Of a stretch of 64,000 nt of DNA, positions 33,340 through 45,351 are shown piece by piece. The stretch comes from Alisma plantago-aquatica. Taxonomy: Eukaryota; Streptophyta; Magnoliopsida; Alismatales; Alismataceae. How positions within the stretch are numbered: the stretch's first letter is position 1; each line of letters begins with the position of its first letter. Location of the stretch: NCBI GenBank assembly GCA_963693085.1, contig OY856409.1, positions 1,337,490,915-1,337,554,914 on the forward strand, given 5' to 3'. Position numbers and translations under genes: made by a program. Under the pieces are notes generated by a model, which was given only the letters and a program-made list of their open reading frames with translations, ran no database searches and had not been told where the DNA came from.

Positions 33340-33962
33340 TAGTACTCATTCCTAGTATATGCTTAGTAGTATATCATAATTGCATTGTATTCCCTAATAT
33401 TTTCTATTCAATGTATTAAATATCATGCAATGCATGCTTTATGTTGTTTCTTATTTCCTTCATCGTGGATGACATGCATTCCGGTGGTGATTGATCTGAC
33501 AATGAGGGTGCCAAGCCACCAGCCACACCAAAGGATAATGATTTTAATTGGAAACATTGCACTGTCTTTCATGGAGCCAAAGGAATGGTTGATTGTCAAT
33601 ATCAACTACAAACTATCAACCCGGGGTACCCAACGTATCCAATATGTGGCATTATAGCACACAAATAAGTGCATTGATGCATACGGGTCAAGCTTGTACA
33701 GTTTCATAATTCAAATCCTTAATGTGGTCATCGAGATCCCCAAGATCTAGCTCGGTTTCCATACTTCAGACCTACATGGACCCCCTCCCTAACCACCTCA
33801 TATTATTGCATCAAAGAGTGTATTTAAGCATAGAGATCAAGTATGTAAAATTTCATGGCTTAATTCAGTCATTTTGGCATAGAAAAGGGCATGGTTGCAT
33901 TTTCGTCGAAGTTTCCATTTCACATTTTTGAAACGGCATAAAATCGGATACCTCATTCCTTG
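33340..33962 (+). mobile_element. Partial CAAGGAAT-family hAT element with N-terminal coding remnant
   Basis: About 320 bp (33340-33660) are homologous to 15170-15450 in reverse orientation, including VDDMHSGG, NEGAKPPATPKDNDFNWKHC and GMVDCQYQLQTINPGYPTYP. It is followed by a family 3' end (33840-33962: AAAATTTCATGGCTTAATTC, CATTTTGGC...) ending CTCATTCCTTG. The left terminus was not found. The coding remnant probably represents the first exon of the transposase. Confidence 0.6.
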
Positions 33963-34724
33963 GCCAACTACCAACCTAATGACTAAAATATCTGAATTAG
34001 GCTAATCCAAATCAAACAACTGGATTAGGCTGATCCAAATGAAATAACTTGTATTCGAAATAATTCAATCATTGTGTCTTTTTAGTGGGATAATCTAGTC
34101 ATTATGCATAGCAAGACGATTCAAGAGGTTGCCAATGTAATATTTTAGCTACATGGATTTATAAAAGCCAAAAAAGGAAAATAAAACAATGCCTAAATAA
34201 TGCAAATAATAAGTATCGGATCATCAACGTCAACATACACAAATACGCATGTGGTGTCCGTCATGCATCATCTCCTCCGAGATGCAAAAGATTCACCTAC
34301 ATAGAGCGGGCACTTAGGTACAGCGCTAGAAGATGGCATGAAACTAATGCAGAGGAAAGCCATCTTAAGTGATCCTTGAAGCTTCGGTAAAAGGCGGGTC
34401 ATGCTTACAGTCTAGGAAGCAGCGAACAGTGCCCTGATTTAGTGAGCATTGCACGGTCCTCAAGAACTACTGGATGCACTTTGTTGAGGTATTCAAGGAA
34501 GAAGAGGTTGAGCTACTAAAGGCAGTGAGGCATTAAGGTGACATGAAGGAACTACCACAAGTGACGGAGGCGGCTCGAACGTGCCTTGATAAGGATATAG
34601 GTCCTCCACATTGAATACATCACTAATGCTCCAATCTGATGGCAGATGGCGTACATAGCATTGGCAAGCAACGAAATATTGTCAAAATTTTGATTTCGAT
34701 TTCTGTGAGTGTATTGATAGGAAC

Positions 34725-36492
34725 CAGTGAAATGAAAAACGTTCTGTGCGGCCGCTTAAGCGGCCGCTTAATCGGTTCAGCAGTCCAGCCGTTTAAAATA
34801 CCCCCTAATCGCCCGATTAATTTTTTTCAAAAAAACGGGCGTTTTTTTCCCGCTTAATCAGTCGCTTAATCGGCCGCTCAGACCCGTTTTTTTAAGAAAA
34901 CTGCTGCAAGCCTGTAACATTAAGTAATTTTTGAAAGTAAAATAATTATTGACTCTAATATATTGAACTTATATATAATACATGTTCTATGATAAGCCTT
35001 AGTTAATTTAATATGAATACTTTGTATGTAAACCTGTCAAACGGGTGGGTGGGTTGGGTTTGGGTTGGGTCATTGCGGGTTTGGGTCTCGCGGGTGCGGG
35101 TCAAAAAGACCCAATGTTAAACGGGTGGAGAAGTCGCACACCCAAACCCGACCCAACGGGTTGCGGGTCGCCCGCGGGTGCCCATATAATATGTGCACAG
35201 TGAAAAGATATTGCTAGTTTCTGCACTACGACAAAGAGTAGAATGATTCATTAAAAATTTCAGTGTAAACATAACAAAATGAGGGCAACCTTCCACTACT
35301 TTTTGTGTCAAACACAATGTAATATCTATTATGATGTTTTGAAATAAAATGTAAGAGATACAATGAAAAACAACCATTTCTGCAATGTATAATAAAAAAA
35401 ATTAAATGATATAGATGTTACAAATAGCATAACATATTACCATAACACTATATTTTGTCATCTTATGTTAAAAGCTCTTGATGTTTTATGTTCTTATGAT
35501 TGTCCAATACATAAAGTGAAAAAAAGAGAATATAATTGTTATGATTGAATATAAAACATGCATTACACTATATATTCATTAACATAAAAATAATATAGAA
35601 GTTAACGAATTTGTTTCCACTAGTGTAAACAATTAACAAAGGATATCAATAAAGAAAGTTAGACTTTAACTCTTTATGTTGTATACATTACACGTCATCA
35701 ATTTAGTTGATTGATAAATGTACATGTGTTGCATGTCTTAAGAGTCATATAGATAATATATTTATATTAATATATTATTTAGTTAAATGGGCACCCGCGG
35801 GTGCCCGCGGATCACCCGTGAAACCCACTAAATAAACGAGTGGGTATGGGTTTGGGTGATTTCTAGCGGGTGGCAAATTTCACCACCCAAACCCAACTTA
35901 AACGGGTTGACCTGTGGGCGCCCGCGGATTTTGACCCAATTTGACAGGTCTATTTGTATGTAAGACATAGTAATCGGGTATTGCTGTATATCCAAGTAAA
36001 TTACATGTAACTAATCATGATATAGATTTTAGAATGCATACTTTGGTTAAATGTACTGCTGTAATTTTTGATCAAGTGATGATATGTAAATGTAGCAATA
36101 AGTTAGTAAGGTATCAATGATAAGTCTGCTGTAATGTGATGCAAAATAGTTATTGTATCATGCATATATACTTAATACTTTTTTGTTTTATAGTTGTATA
36201 GGGTGTTTTGTGTGTGACAAGTCTATTGTTTAATAGTTTAACTATAATCATTGTTTTATAGTTGTGTTATAAAGTATTTGGGTGTTTAGTATGGTTATTT
36301 AGGGTGTTCAGATATGTATAAAGATTCCAAAAAGTATAGTATATATATGCATATATGTGCATTTTTTATAAAATTGTATAGAAAATCAAAACCCGTTTTT
36401 TCAAAAATCGACCGCTTAATCGGCCCCTTACCGCTTAACCAGTTACAAGGTGTTGTCTGTACGCTTACCGCTTAACGTTTTTTAAAACATTG
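34725..36492. mobile_element. hAT element, AAGCGG family (1768 bp including nested element)
   Basis: Perfect 8-bp duplication ATAGGAAC (34717-34724 and 36493-36500). The termini are CAGTGAAATGAAAAACG and CAATGTTTTAAAAAACG, the latter reverse-complemented. Clusters of CCGCTTAA/GGCCGCTTAATC lie at 34757-34890 and 36413-36474. Without the nested element (35029-35952) it would be about 836 bp and non-coding. Confidence 0.93.
35029..35952. mobile_element. hAT element, GGGTTTGGGT family (924 bp), nested
   Basis: Perfect 8-bp duplication TTTGTATG (35021-35028 and 35953-35960). The termini are TAAACCTGTCAAACGGGT and TAGACCTGTCAAATTGGGT, the latter reverse-complemented. GGGTTTGGGT/GCGGGTGCGGG repeats are clustered at the left (35037-35175); the complementary CACCCAAACCC type clusters at the right (35785-35945). 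Non-coding AT-rich centre. Confidence 0.95.
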
Positions 36493-37169
36493 ATAGGAAC
36501 ACAAATATTGGTATACAGATGATATACCGCAAATACCGCCAATTTTGCCAAATACCGCCAAATTTCAACGAAATTTAGAGGTATACCGACAAAAATGTCA
36601 ATTTATACATGTCTAAGCATGTTTCGTTGTTTTAGAGGAGAAATTGGGGGAGCAAGGGGTATTTATACAACTGAGGCTAAAATAAGCCTACTCCAAGGTA
36701 TGCCTTTTTATATGTTCTAACATTTTTCTCATTTACACCTCATCTATATTAATTAAAATATAAGTTTCATCCAAAAAAGCCTTAAATTGGCAAAGACCCC
36801 CCAATCTACTTCTATATACATATTATTAGTTGTATGTGATCATAGATCTACAACACTATTTCGTAATATACTTTATAAAAATAGTAATATACCCAAATAT
36901 TCAACTACATATGAGTATTCATTGCAATCATTTTTGTAGTAAGATAATTACTATACATAAGTTCCTAATCCTATCACTAGTATTATTTAGGATAAAAGGG
37001 AAGAAAATGTACTACTTAGCAACACAAATAAGCATTGTGAAAAAGTATACATTTTGTAATTTTCTAATCTTTTATTTATTTAAATATGATACTTGCTACA
37101 TAGACATGGTTGACATGGTAATTGTGCTTCTTATATTATTGCATCCTCACAGCATGCATATAGTGGACA

Positions 37170-37285
37170 TGGCTGGGTTTTGGAAAGTGTGAAGCGGAAA
37201 GCAAGTAGATGAACCCCCTTGGGCGCTTAAGTGTGAAGCGGGTTTTGAAGCGGGCGCTTTATGAAAAACGTCCATGATTTTTTGA
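37170..37285. repeat. Orphan left end of an AAGCGG-family hAT element
   Basis: CTGGGTTTTGGAAAGTGTGA followed by AAGCGG, GAAGCGGGTTTTGAAGCGGG and CGCTTTATGAAAAACG. Same layout as the left end at 43358. No right end or duplication found. Confidence 0.6.
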
Positions 37286-37469
37286 AAGAAAAAAAAAGTA
37301 AAAAATGTAGTATATGATATGTCCTAACATATAGAAAGAACTACTCAATAGTCAATCATATGATGGTATGAACAGGGTATACTTGTTTAATATTTTTCTA
37401 GTAGGTGGGAACAGGCCAACAGGGTATATATGTCGTGTCTAGGGCTGTGACAAATTTTGAGGCATGAGA

Positions 37470-37774
37470 AAAGAGACAGGCTATGCTGTGTTAGAAAGAG
37501 GACGGTTGATAGTGCAAGGGCATATACCTTTCCACAGTGTCACTGGTAGATCAGATTTGTGCAAAATTGACGATGATGGTGGATTAGTTGGCTGAGATTC
37601 ATCTTCCATGTGTCAATATCAAAAAATTTCCATTGTGGGTGGATTATAGTGGATGAAGGGATCAGGTAGCGAGACCATTGTGTCAGAATGAGCAAAGGAT
37701 GATGAGGATGATGAAAAGAAGAGCATCTTCATGGAAAGTGACATTCGTAGAAACATAACTCGGCCCAAGGTAAG
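37470..37774 (-). pseudogene. Copia pol fragment (integrase tail to linker), left of hAT insertion
   Basis: On the minus strand: SYVSTNVTFHEDALLF, then DPFIHYNPPTMEIF, and LPVTLWKGICPCTINRPLSN. The latter corresponds to the copia LPIALRKG..SCT.H segment. It continues the element right of 38304 after the hAT MITE is removed. Frames are broken. Confidence 0.65.
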
Positions 37775-37782
37775 GTCAAGAC

Positions 37783-38304
37783 CATAGTTTAAAATGTCAA
37801 TTTGGATGTCATTTCTTATTGTCCAGAAACAGAAACTTACAGACATTTTGACCGAAATTGTGATATTTCCGCTTATTTCTACACAAGAATTAGAAGAAAA
37901 TTTTGATGACAAAATAAAGGATTTAAGTCATAAAATTTTACCATAGTGATACATACATAAATATACCTAATTATGCAATAATATCATATTTTGGTATAGG
38001 GTGGGGGGCTCCTACATTTGTGAGTGAAAATATACAAAATTGTTTCGATCAGGATTTCGATCACACAATGTATACAAACATATATTCTTATGGAGTAACA
38101 TGTTATATCTTATATTTTGGATTCAACTAACTCAAGGGGGAGTCTTGCACATTTTTAAGGATTTTTTTAAAAAAAATCGATTCTTAATGAAATTACAAAT
38201 CGGAAATTTCAGCGATTTGGCATGTCCATTTCAATGTCTAGTATTGGTCAAAACCGAAATTTCGGATCAAAATTTTGTAATTTTTACCGAAATTTTAATC
38301 CATG
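37783..38304. mobile_element. hAT MITE, 522 bp, inside a copia element
   Basis: Perfect 8-bp duplication GTCAAGAC (37775-37782 and 38305-38312). Termini CATAGTTTAAAATGTCAATT and, reverse-complemented, CATGGATTAAAATTTCGG. GAAATTTCG/CCGAAATT motifs are repeated at both ends. The interior shares AATTATGCAATAATAT and GGGTGGGGGG..CTCCTACAT blocks with the CAAGGAAT family. Confidence 0.9.
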
Positions 38305-40551
38305 GTCAAGACACTTGTGCCTTTTTTGAGAGAAGGGGTAACCAGGAACCACCGTGCGAATAGCTTGGGGTGATGGTTTGTAACTTTGTCGGCCGTGGGA
38401 TCAAAATTATGGATAAAGGCGACACAACCAAAAACTCGAGTAGGTAATGAAACAGCGTCGATTGTGGAAGGACAACAGAAATGGGAGTTTGTTGTTTAAC
38501 AACAGAGGAAATTTGAAGATTGATGAGAAAACATGCAGTGAGAACTACATGCGACCAAAAAGGTTTTGAGGCATTAGCATGAATGAGAAGGGAGTGTGTA
38601 ATGTCAAGCAGGTGACGATTTTTACGCTCAGCAATGCCATCTTGTTGTGGAGAATAAGCACAAGAGTGTTGATGAATCATCACAACACCTTGGGTAAAAA
38701 GAGGAAGGTATACTCAAGGGCATTTCCGGATGAAGAATTTTGATGGATGTGGAGAACCGCACAAAACTCATTGTGTGAAACACATGAATCAGTCAAAAGA
38801 CTTAATCACGAGTTTGAAGGAGGTAAAGCCAAGTCATTTTGGAGAAATCATACACAAATGTAAGAAAATATTTGAACCCATTATAACTAGTAGTATGAAA
38901 TGGACCACAAACATCACTATGTATTAATTCAAACATTTTGGACGATTGTCTAGTAGTACGAGCCGGGAAAGACGCACGATGGTGTTTACCTAGCTGACAT
39001 GCATTACATAAGATAGGAGAACAAGAAGAAACAAAATAATCTAAAATTTTAAGCTTGGCGAAGGGTAGATGTCCAAGGTGTAGGTGCGGCTATAGTGGAT
39101 TGGAAGCAAGGACGACATGCGTCGGACTTGGTGGTGGGGCAAAAAGTAATAGAGATCACTAGAGTGTACTCCCTACCCAATCATAGTCAAATCCCTCCAA
39201 TCATGTAAGACAAAATTAGAAGGACCAAAGATCATGAAGCATCGAAGAGAATTAATAATTTTGGCAAAACATGAGATTGTATGGGAAGTTAGGAACAAAA
39301 TGAACGGCAGACAGTTTAAGTTTGGAAGAAAGTGGGACAGTGCCACAGTGAGTGACTCGACCCATTCGCCATAGTGACCGAGGGGCGTAGAATAAAAGAG
39401 TCAGATGTAGTAAGAAGGTGGGGCATATCCGTCATATGTTATGTCACCCCTAAGTCCACAATCCAATTGTTTGCAACAAGCATAGATGCCCTAAAATTAC
39501 CTCAAGGAGCAATGGCTAGGTCAGCTGAAGGAGAGGCATTAAGCGGGTCACAAATGTGCCACTCAACGGAGGCACAGATTGTCATATTGTTGTGGAGAGG
39601 AGATTTCCCTTAATGTTGTGCAGTTAGAGAAGGCGTTCGTACTCCTCGTTCAACAACGAGACATGAGAAGATTAAGAAGACGCTTGTGGTGGAGTAAGGG
39701 CAAGACCAGTTGGCAGGGCAGGTGCTTGAGCAACGTGGGCAAGTGCTTGGGCAATGTGGGCAGAGCCTTTGCCACATCCTCTCTCGTAGTGGGCTGGATA
39801 GACATTCTTGGAATGACAAACCTCTCCAGTATGGCGCAGCTTACCACAATAATTGCACTATGGTCGTTGGCCTCGTCTACAACCACGTCCTCTGGACGTA
39901 GTAGCTAATACTGGTGGAAGCTCGGTATGGTAGTGGGGGAGATGCGAGTAGAACGCTTCTCAAACTAGGTCATGCATGCATATGCCTTGTCCATAGATAG
40001 AAGGGATGCACCGACAAGGAGATGTTGGACTGCATCAAAATGAGGGTGAACCCCGTTGAGGAAGCGCATGGTGAGAAGAGTTTCCCTCTCTTCTGTAACC
40101 TCGGCAAAGGTTGTTGGAGAGAGGAAGTTCAATTATTTTGAAAGAGCCTTCATTGCATCATGGTACTTCAACAAGGGACGATCCCCTTGCTGCTAGGAGA
40201 AGATCTTGCCCTTGGTGTTGTACTTGTGCAGGCAGTTGTGCTCCTGAGTGAAGAACTGCTTCATTTTGTCCCACATGGTCTTTGCATTTCTGTGTCACAT
40301 GTATTTGACTACAACTTCAGGCTTCAGACACTCCCAGAACCAGAAGAAAACTTGGCTATTGCCCATAGTCCAGGAATCATCAGGCATAGTAGGTGCATCA
40401 TCGGTGATAAATTTGAGTTTACCTCTTGATTCTAGAAAAGTCTAAACAACATTCATCCATAGCAAAAAATTGCCATCATTAAGTTTAACATCAGTGATAT
40501 AGGGCATATCAGTATAAATTTAGTATGTTGTGGCTTTGTGGAGTCACCCAT
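38305..40551 (-). pseudogene. Decayed copia gag-protease-integrase
   Basis: Read on the minus strand. Gag starts at ATG 40551 (MGDSTKPQHT), with DVKLNDGNFLLWMN soon after a frameshift. It passes through a UBN2-type gag (NAKTMWDKMKQFFTQEHNCL, about 40240-40300) and a zinc knuckle CNYCGKLRHTGEVC (about 39805-39850). The integrase zinc/core segments follow (LIHSDVCGPF near 38930) and then HQHSCAYSPQQDGIAERKNR, LLIHANASKPFW and TACFLIN (38520-38680). Many stops and frameshifts. The pol 3' part continues at 37774. Confidence 0.85.
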
Positions 40552-41299
40552 GGTAAGATAGATTATCGGATGAAGAAGTACAATACAAGAACAAAATAGC
40601 ATTACCGAAATTTCAGCACAGTAGGAAACAATTAATTTAAACAAAAGACAAGCACTACCGGATTCAAAGCACGGTAACATCATCAAAAGCATCATAGAAC
40701 AACGCATACTATAAGAGAAAGATAAACAGACCTAATTCAAGTAGGAGTGCTCAGCCATGTGGGGTAGGAAACACGTGGAGAGGAAGAAAAAATAATATTT
40801 TACACCTTGTTTGTTTTGGTGCTTTATAGATCAAGACAAGGTATTTTGATTCCTTTCTTTTATACATATATAGAACTTTGCTAGAACTATAAGATAGAGA
40901 ATTAGTAAGGAGAAGAAGCTAGAAGTCTTTTGAAACGCTCCATGAATAAGGATCGAGGCCTACGGTGATCCGGACTGGTGTTGGCGTAGCCCTGCAGCTA
41001 GTCCTTGCTCGCTACGCCTAGGGCAGTCTTATAGCCATAGCTTCTCCTAGTTGTCGGCTCGTGGTGGCGGCGGGCCATTGCAGCGTCCGGTTGTTGTTGA
41101 CCGTTGGCTGCTAGGTGGGGGTGGGGGTGGGGTGGTGGTGGAGAGGATGTGAGAGGGAGGGGAGGTAGCATAGGTGGTGGGGTGGAGCGGAGGGGAAGGT
41201 GGGGCTACGGATTGCTTTGGGTGTCGGGCGCTGGAGGAAGGGGTGGGGGGAAGGAAAAAGAAAAGAGTGGGGTAGGGTTAGAACCCCGCTCCTATACCA
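40552..41299 (-). other. Copia 5' leader, G/C-skewed, with primer-binding site
   Basis: Minus-strand order: primer-binding site TGGTATAGGAGC next to the LTR (about 41288-41299), a C-rich leader (the + strand is GTGGGGGTGGG-rich at 41110-41290), then the gag ATG at 40551. The open frames in this stretch are composition artefacts. Confidence 0.6.
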
Positions 41300-41429
41300 T
41301 GTTAATAGAGTTTCAGTAGTAATTAACAGAGCATTGTGTTTCTTATATATAGGAGCCATGTAATACAAGGGCTAAGAGAAAAGAAAATTACAATGGGCAT
41401 AAGACCAACTAATCAATTATACTATCACA
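41300..41429 (-). repeat. 5' LTR of the minus-strand copia element
   Basis: About 130 bp. On the minus strand it runs TGTGATAGTATAATTG...CTCTATTAACA and is directly followed by the primer-binding site. A TATATATAAG (minus CTCCTATATATAAGAAAC) lies near its 3' third. No partner 3' LTR was found, so the outer edge is set by the TG alone. Confidence 0.6.
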
Positions 41430-41481
41430 CTTGAAAGTGTAACCCCCTGACGTCTTGCAGGTGTGCTCCCAGTTCTAATAC

Positions 41482-41679
41482 CTAAAGTAACCTCGATTCT
41501 TGCGGCCAATCACCCTCAATAATGTCTGCTTGAAACTGATCCCAAAGATCGTTGTGGAAAGACTCAATTATGAGTCGATTGTTCCCATTCAAGGCAATTT
41601 TGTTCCTAGACACCGCATCCGCAAGTTTGTTGCCCTCAAAAAAATCAAGCAAGTTTGTTACTTTGCACTCTTCTAGCAT
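41482..41679 (-). pseudogene. Possible RNase H-like fragment
   Basis: The minus frame gives LLDFFEGNKLADAVSRNKIA LNGNNRLIIESFHNDLW. The N.LADA motif resembles the end of LINE-type RNase H (RVT_3), where NALADML-type sequences occur. Too short to be sure; may be chance. Confidence 0.25.
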
Positions 41680-41689
41680 CCTACAAGAA

Positions 41690-42110
41690 TATCGGGGACG
41701 TGATTTTGGGAGCCAAAAGACTATCGAACTTCAAGAAATCGAAACGACCACGATGACTCAAGAAAAGTTAGAGAAGTATCTTGCTTTGCCAAAACTTGTT
41801 GGTGAAGCATCGATCATTATAGGATAGGAGCAACTTTGTGACAAAAAATATTAAGGTTCAAAGCATAACAAAAACAAGTCAAAGTCGAGTCAATCAAAGA
41901 AGTGCATTTACTACAAGAAGTCATGGCATGCTCAGGATAAATGCTACAAATTGTAAAAAAAGCAAAAGCATCAAAATTTCAAACATATTATGACTCATGC
42001 AAAGGTGGCTCACCAAGGTTCTAAAGATGACGGCAATGTACTTGTATCGGTGTCATCCTCCGACTATAAGGATTAGGTTCTTGTTCTGCATGCAGTAACA
42101 CACTTCGATA
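41690..42110 (+). pseudogene. Copia gag/protease remnant
   Basis: Around 41890-41960 the frame reads KKCIYYKKSWHAQDKCYKL, a CX2CX4HX4C knuckle with the second cysteine changed to tyrosine. About 42085-42130 reads H..L.SIHYIRDGSHI-like text, at the spacing of the copia D-S-G-A/S..HI protease motif. Frames are broken. It starts just after the LTR/RNase H-like region and ends at a hAT end. Confidence 0.5.
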
Positions 42111-42184
42111 CATTACATTCGGGATGGATCGCATATCTAAGCAATTTATATAAGTTCAGAAATGTGAATTAGGGTACATAAGAG

Positions 42185-42568
42185 CAAGAAATGAGGTATC
42201 CAATTTTGATGCCGTTTGGATAGCGTGGAAATCAAAATTTAATGAAATTTTGACAAAAATTTTGATAAATGCAATTGTGCCCATTTTGACGCCAAAATGA
42301 ACGAATTAAGCCATTGAATTTTCACAGGTGTGATCTCTACACCTAAATGCATTGTTTTATGCAATAAAAGTTTGATATGGGGATAGGTGGGGGTCCTTCA
42401 TGTGGAAGGAAAGGAGACTATCCTGTTCCTTGGGAAATTTTCAAATTTTGGGCAAAAGAATTTGCTGATTTCGACATAGCGGCACAGTGACAAGGCTTCA
42501 TAGCATATGGCGTCGAAATCAAAAATTTAGATGAAATTTCGACAATTTCGACGAAACTTCATTCCTTG
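42185..42568. mobile_element. Short CAAGGAAT-family hAT MITE (384 bp)
   Basis: Termini CAAGAAATGAGGTATCC and, reverse-complemented, CAAGGAATGAAGTTTCG. The body is the family 3' end (GACGCCAAAATGAACGAATTA, AGGTGTGATCTCTACACC, TATGGGGATAGGTGGGGGTC). The flanking 8-mers CATAAGAG and CATCCAAG match at only 5 of 8. Confidence 0.65.
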
Positions 42569-43357
42569 CATCCAAGAAGTTGATCAACTTAGTGCAAGGT
42601 CAGACTGGTCTTGCATATCAAAACCCTAGAATTAGCATGCAATTGATTTTCTAGATATTCTACAAAGGTAGAGGAAGGTCGGATGACTTGTAGCAAAGTT
42701 AGACTAACTCCAGACTTGAGCTATATGCTCAAACTCAACCGACGCAGTAGAATAGGGTTGAAGCTCACCTTATAAGTCGGACCAGCTTACAAGGAAGTCG
42801 GTTGACTTCCAAGGCTGACTAGCTGCAGAATTGAGATCAGTTCGGTATTCAACCACTCTTGTAGTCACATCATCAACTAATAGTCAAGCTATGAGCTAGA
42901 CTTACTCTAAACCCTAGCTTCAACCTTCAAGGGGAAGAACCGACAATGTTCTTTATTACTTGGATTAATCAAGGCTAGAACCTATTTTAGTTTAGTTTAT
43001 TATTGATATAGCTTCATATTTCAGTAGTTAATCACTAGTTTCTCTCTCTTTACTCCTCCATTTCCTTGTTTTGCATGAAGTTGGGATCAAAGGAGTTGTT
43101 TAGATCCCTATTTTTTGTGAGAATTGATTCAATTGAAAGTCAAATTAATTTCTATAAGAATTTGAAATAAATGCTAATTGGATTAGGTGAGTGACTGATC
43201 CAATCTCTCAGTTACGTGCACATTTAGTTGCATTCCCTTCTTGATCTTCCTTTTTTCTAAACAATGGTAAATTTTGGTTATTTTTATAGAGAAGCTAATA
43301 AACAGACAATCAATATATTGCTCAAAACATGATCAAATAGTGATTAGATGATAAATC

Positions 43358-45351
43358 CTAGGTTTTGAAAAGCACGAAGCGGGAAGCGTGCGGATTGCCC
43401 CCCTTGAAGCGGGAAGCGGGTTTTAAAGCGGACTAAAGCGGACGCTTTTTGAAAATGCGGTCCACATTGTTTAGAACATTTTGAAAAATTTAGTGATTGC
43501 CATACTACTAACAAAAAGAAATATTACTCAACAATCAAGAATAATATTTCACTGCATCAAATTTAGTTGTTTCAAACAAACATGATATTCGTGTATACTA
43601 TCACATTATATTCAGTAAGAACTGATAACTAACAAGCAGGTATTGTAACATGTTTGAAAATTACAGATCATCAAATTACTTCGTATGTTAGTGAGTACCA
43701 TGGTGCAGGACTTCGACTTCGTGTCGACTTCGCCAGGTGTGGAAGTGGAAGTTTGTGGAAACTTCAAGGAAGTTTAGACGCAAACTTCGACAAACTTCGA
43801 TGCCGGTTTTTGAAGAAAATGATGTGAATTTGAAGGAAACTTCGATTGAAAACTTCTAATTATGTTATACCTCTCTCTTATAATTGCTAATTTAACAAAA
43901 ATACATGATTCATGAGTCTTTAGCCCTAATTAGGCTGATAATATGATGTGTGCCTGCAATGGTCAAACATACAATACACATACTAATACAGTTCAAGTGT
44001 TGAACATATGTATTATATACAAATATACAACCAAATAGTAGTTACAAGACCCTCTCTAGGAAAGAGTGGCAGCAACAAACATAGGAGTTGATATTAGAAG
44101 TTGTGATGAGGGTTGGAGGCAACACTTATGTATTATATGGCCGTTAGTGCACTAGTTAGAATTAATGTTCTGGGTCGTCTCAATTTCGCCCCAACTTCGT
44201 CAACTTCGAGGAAACTTCGACAACTTCAGAGAAGTTGAGACGAAAATACATACAAAAAAACCAACTTCGACGAAATCAGGGAAACTTCGCCCTGAAGTTT
44301 AGATGAAGCCGAAGTATTGAGGATTCGACTTCGCCTAGGCTCGAAGTTCGAAATTTCGGCGAAACTTTGCCCAACTTCGCTGAAGTTTAGTTCCATGGTG
44401 AGTACTAACTCATGTTACATTGTACTGCAATATTGATATCTTGTATCATCAAATGAAAAAAATTACATATCATGCAATTCTTATACTTCCATTATGAGTA
44501 TATGACAGGATTACTAAGTATCAAATTACTTACTATACAAGTGAAACACATGTTACTTTACAAAACCGATACACTCCATGCAATTAGTAATGCTAAAAGA
44601 ATATAAAATGACAAAATTACAGACCTTCAAAAAACTGAGTATACCAGTAAGTGTTGATGGATGTTACTTAATAATATTAATATACTAAGTTAGAATATTA
44701 GCTAAATGACTACTGATTTACAACAACCAATATAAGAATTCAGACATAAATCTTAACCTACTGCTACAATTGATGTATTAAAAAGGATCACAGGCTCGTT
44801 ACACCATACCATTAGGTACTAGCTATCAGGATGTTTTGATAAGAATTTTAATATGTAATCGTTTTCTATATGTATTTTAATAACATAACAGTAACAGTCG
44901 TCAATTCCTATATGTATTTTGATATGCTATGCTAGCAGACAAGCAATGGTTCTATATTAATTGTAACACAACAATTATAAATTTTTGCACGTGAGCAACA
45001 ATAACGTATAAAAAGTCTGGAAGGAAACAGTAAGCTTAACGTAGAAATGGCGATAACGGCTAAATTAGTAATGTTTAATAAGATAACACAATACACAAAA
45101 TGGAGAAAAGGACGACCGGGTGCTATTGTTTTATGTATTTCACTTAACCAACACATTATGACATATTCTACCCTGAAGCGGATAAAGCGGACCGCTTGAG
45201 CGGGTCCAATAAAGCCGGCTGAAGCGGGCCAAGGCGGATAAAAGCGGCCGCTTCCAGTAAAAACGCTCCAGTAGCCGCTTCAGGTGAAATTACTACGGAT
45301 CCTACTACTGGGCGCTTAAGCGGCCGCTCCAGCCGCTTTTTTAATCACTGG
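43358..45351. mobile_element. hAT element, AAGCGG family (1994 bp including nested element)
   Basis: Perfect 8-bp duplication GATAAATC (43350-43357 and 45352-45359). Left end CTAGGTTTTGAAAAGCACGA, then AAGCGG clusters (43376-43460). The right end has a dense GCGGATAAAGCGG/GGCCGCTTCC cluster (45175-45345), ending CTTTTTTAATCACTG. Without the nested element it is about 1287 bp; no transposase coding is seen. Confidence 0.93.
43699..44397. mobile_element. DNA transposon, AACTTCG family (699 bp), nested
   Basis: 8-bp duplication GTGAGTAC (43691-43698 and 44398-44405). Ends CATGGTGCAGGACTTCG and, reverse-complemented, CATGGAACTAAACTTCAGCG. AACTTCG/CGAAGTT units are repeated many times in the outer 150-230 bp of each side. 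The interior is AT-rich and non-coding. Duplication length and CA/TG ends suggest hAT. Confidence 0.88.

Larger units (their letters stand above)
34665..36800 (+). mobile_element. 5' part of a CAAGGAAT-family hAT element, split by a nested hAT
   Basis: Starts CAAGCAACGAAATATTGTC (34665), is interrupted at 34725-36492, and resumes with ACACAAATATTGGTATACAG and ATACCGCCAAATTTCAACG. It then reaches a 5'-UTR-like region with CTCCAAGGTATGCC (about 36691-36704), parallel to 2690-3005. The right end was not identified; 36800 is a soft limit. Confidence 0.5.

Noticed and set aside
35037..35945. GGGTTTGGGT repeats taken as interstitial telomere sequence
   Set aside because: The plant telomere unit is TTTAGGG. 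These repeats are confined to the two ends of an element with perfect TIRs and 8-bp duplication.
36830..37192. 120-codon hydrophobic open frame
   Set aside because: AT-rich composition gives Ile/Leu/Tyr-rich translation; no motif and no context.
41104..41368. Gly/Trp-rich and Pro/Thr-rich open frames
   Set aside because: They translate a G-rich copia leader and LTR.
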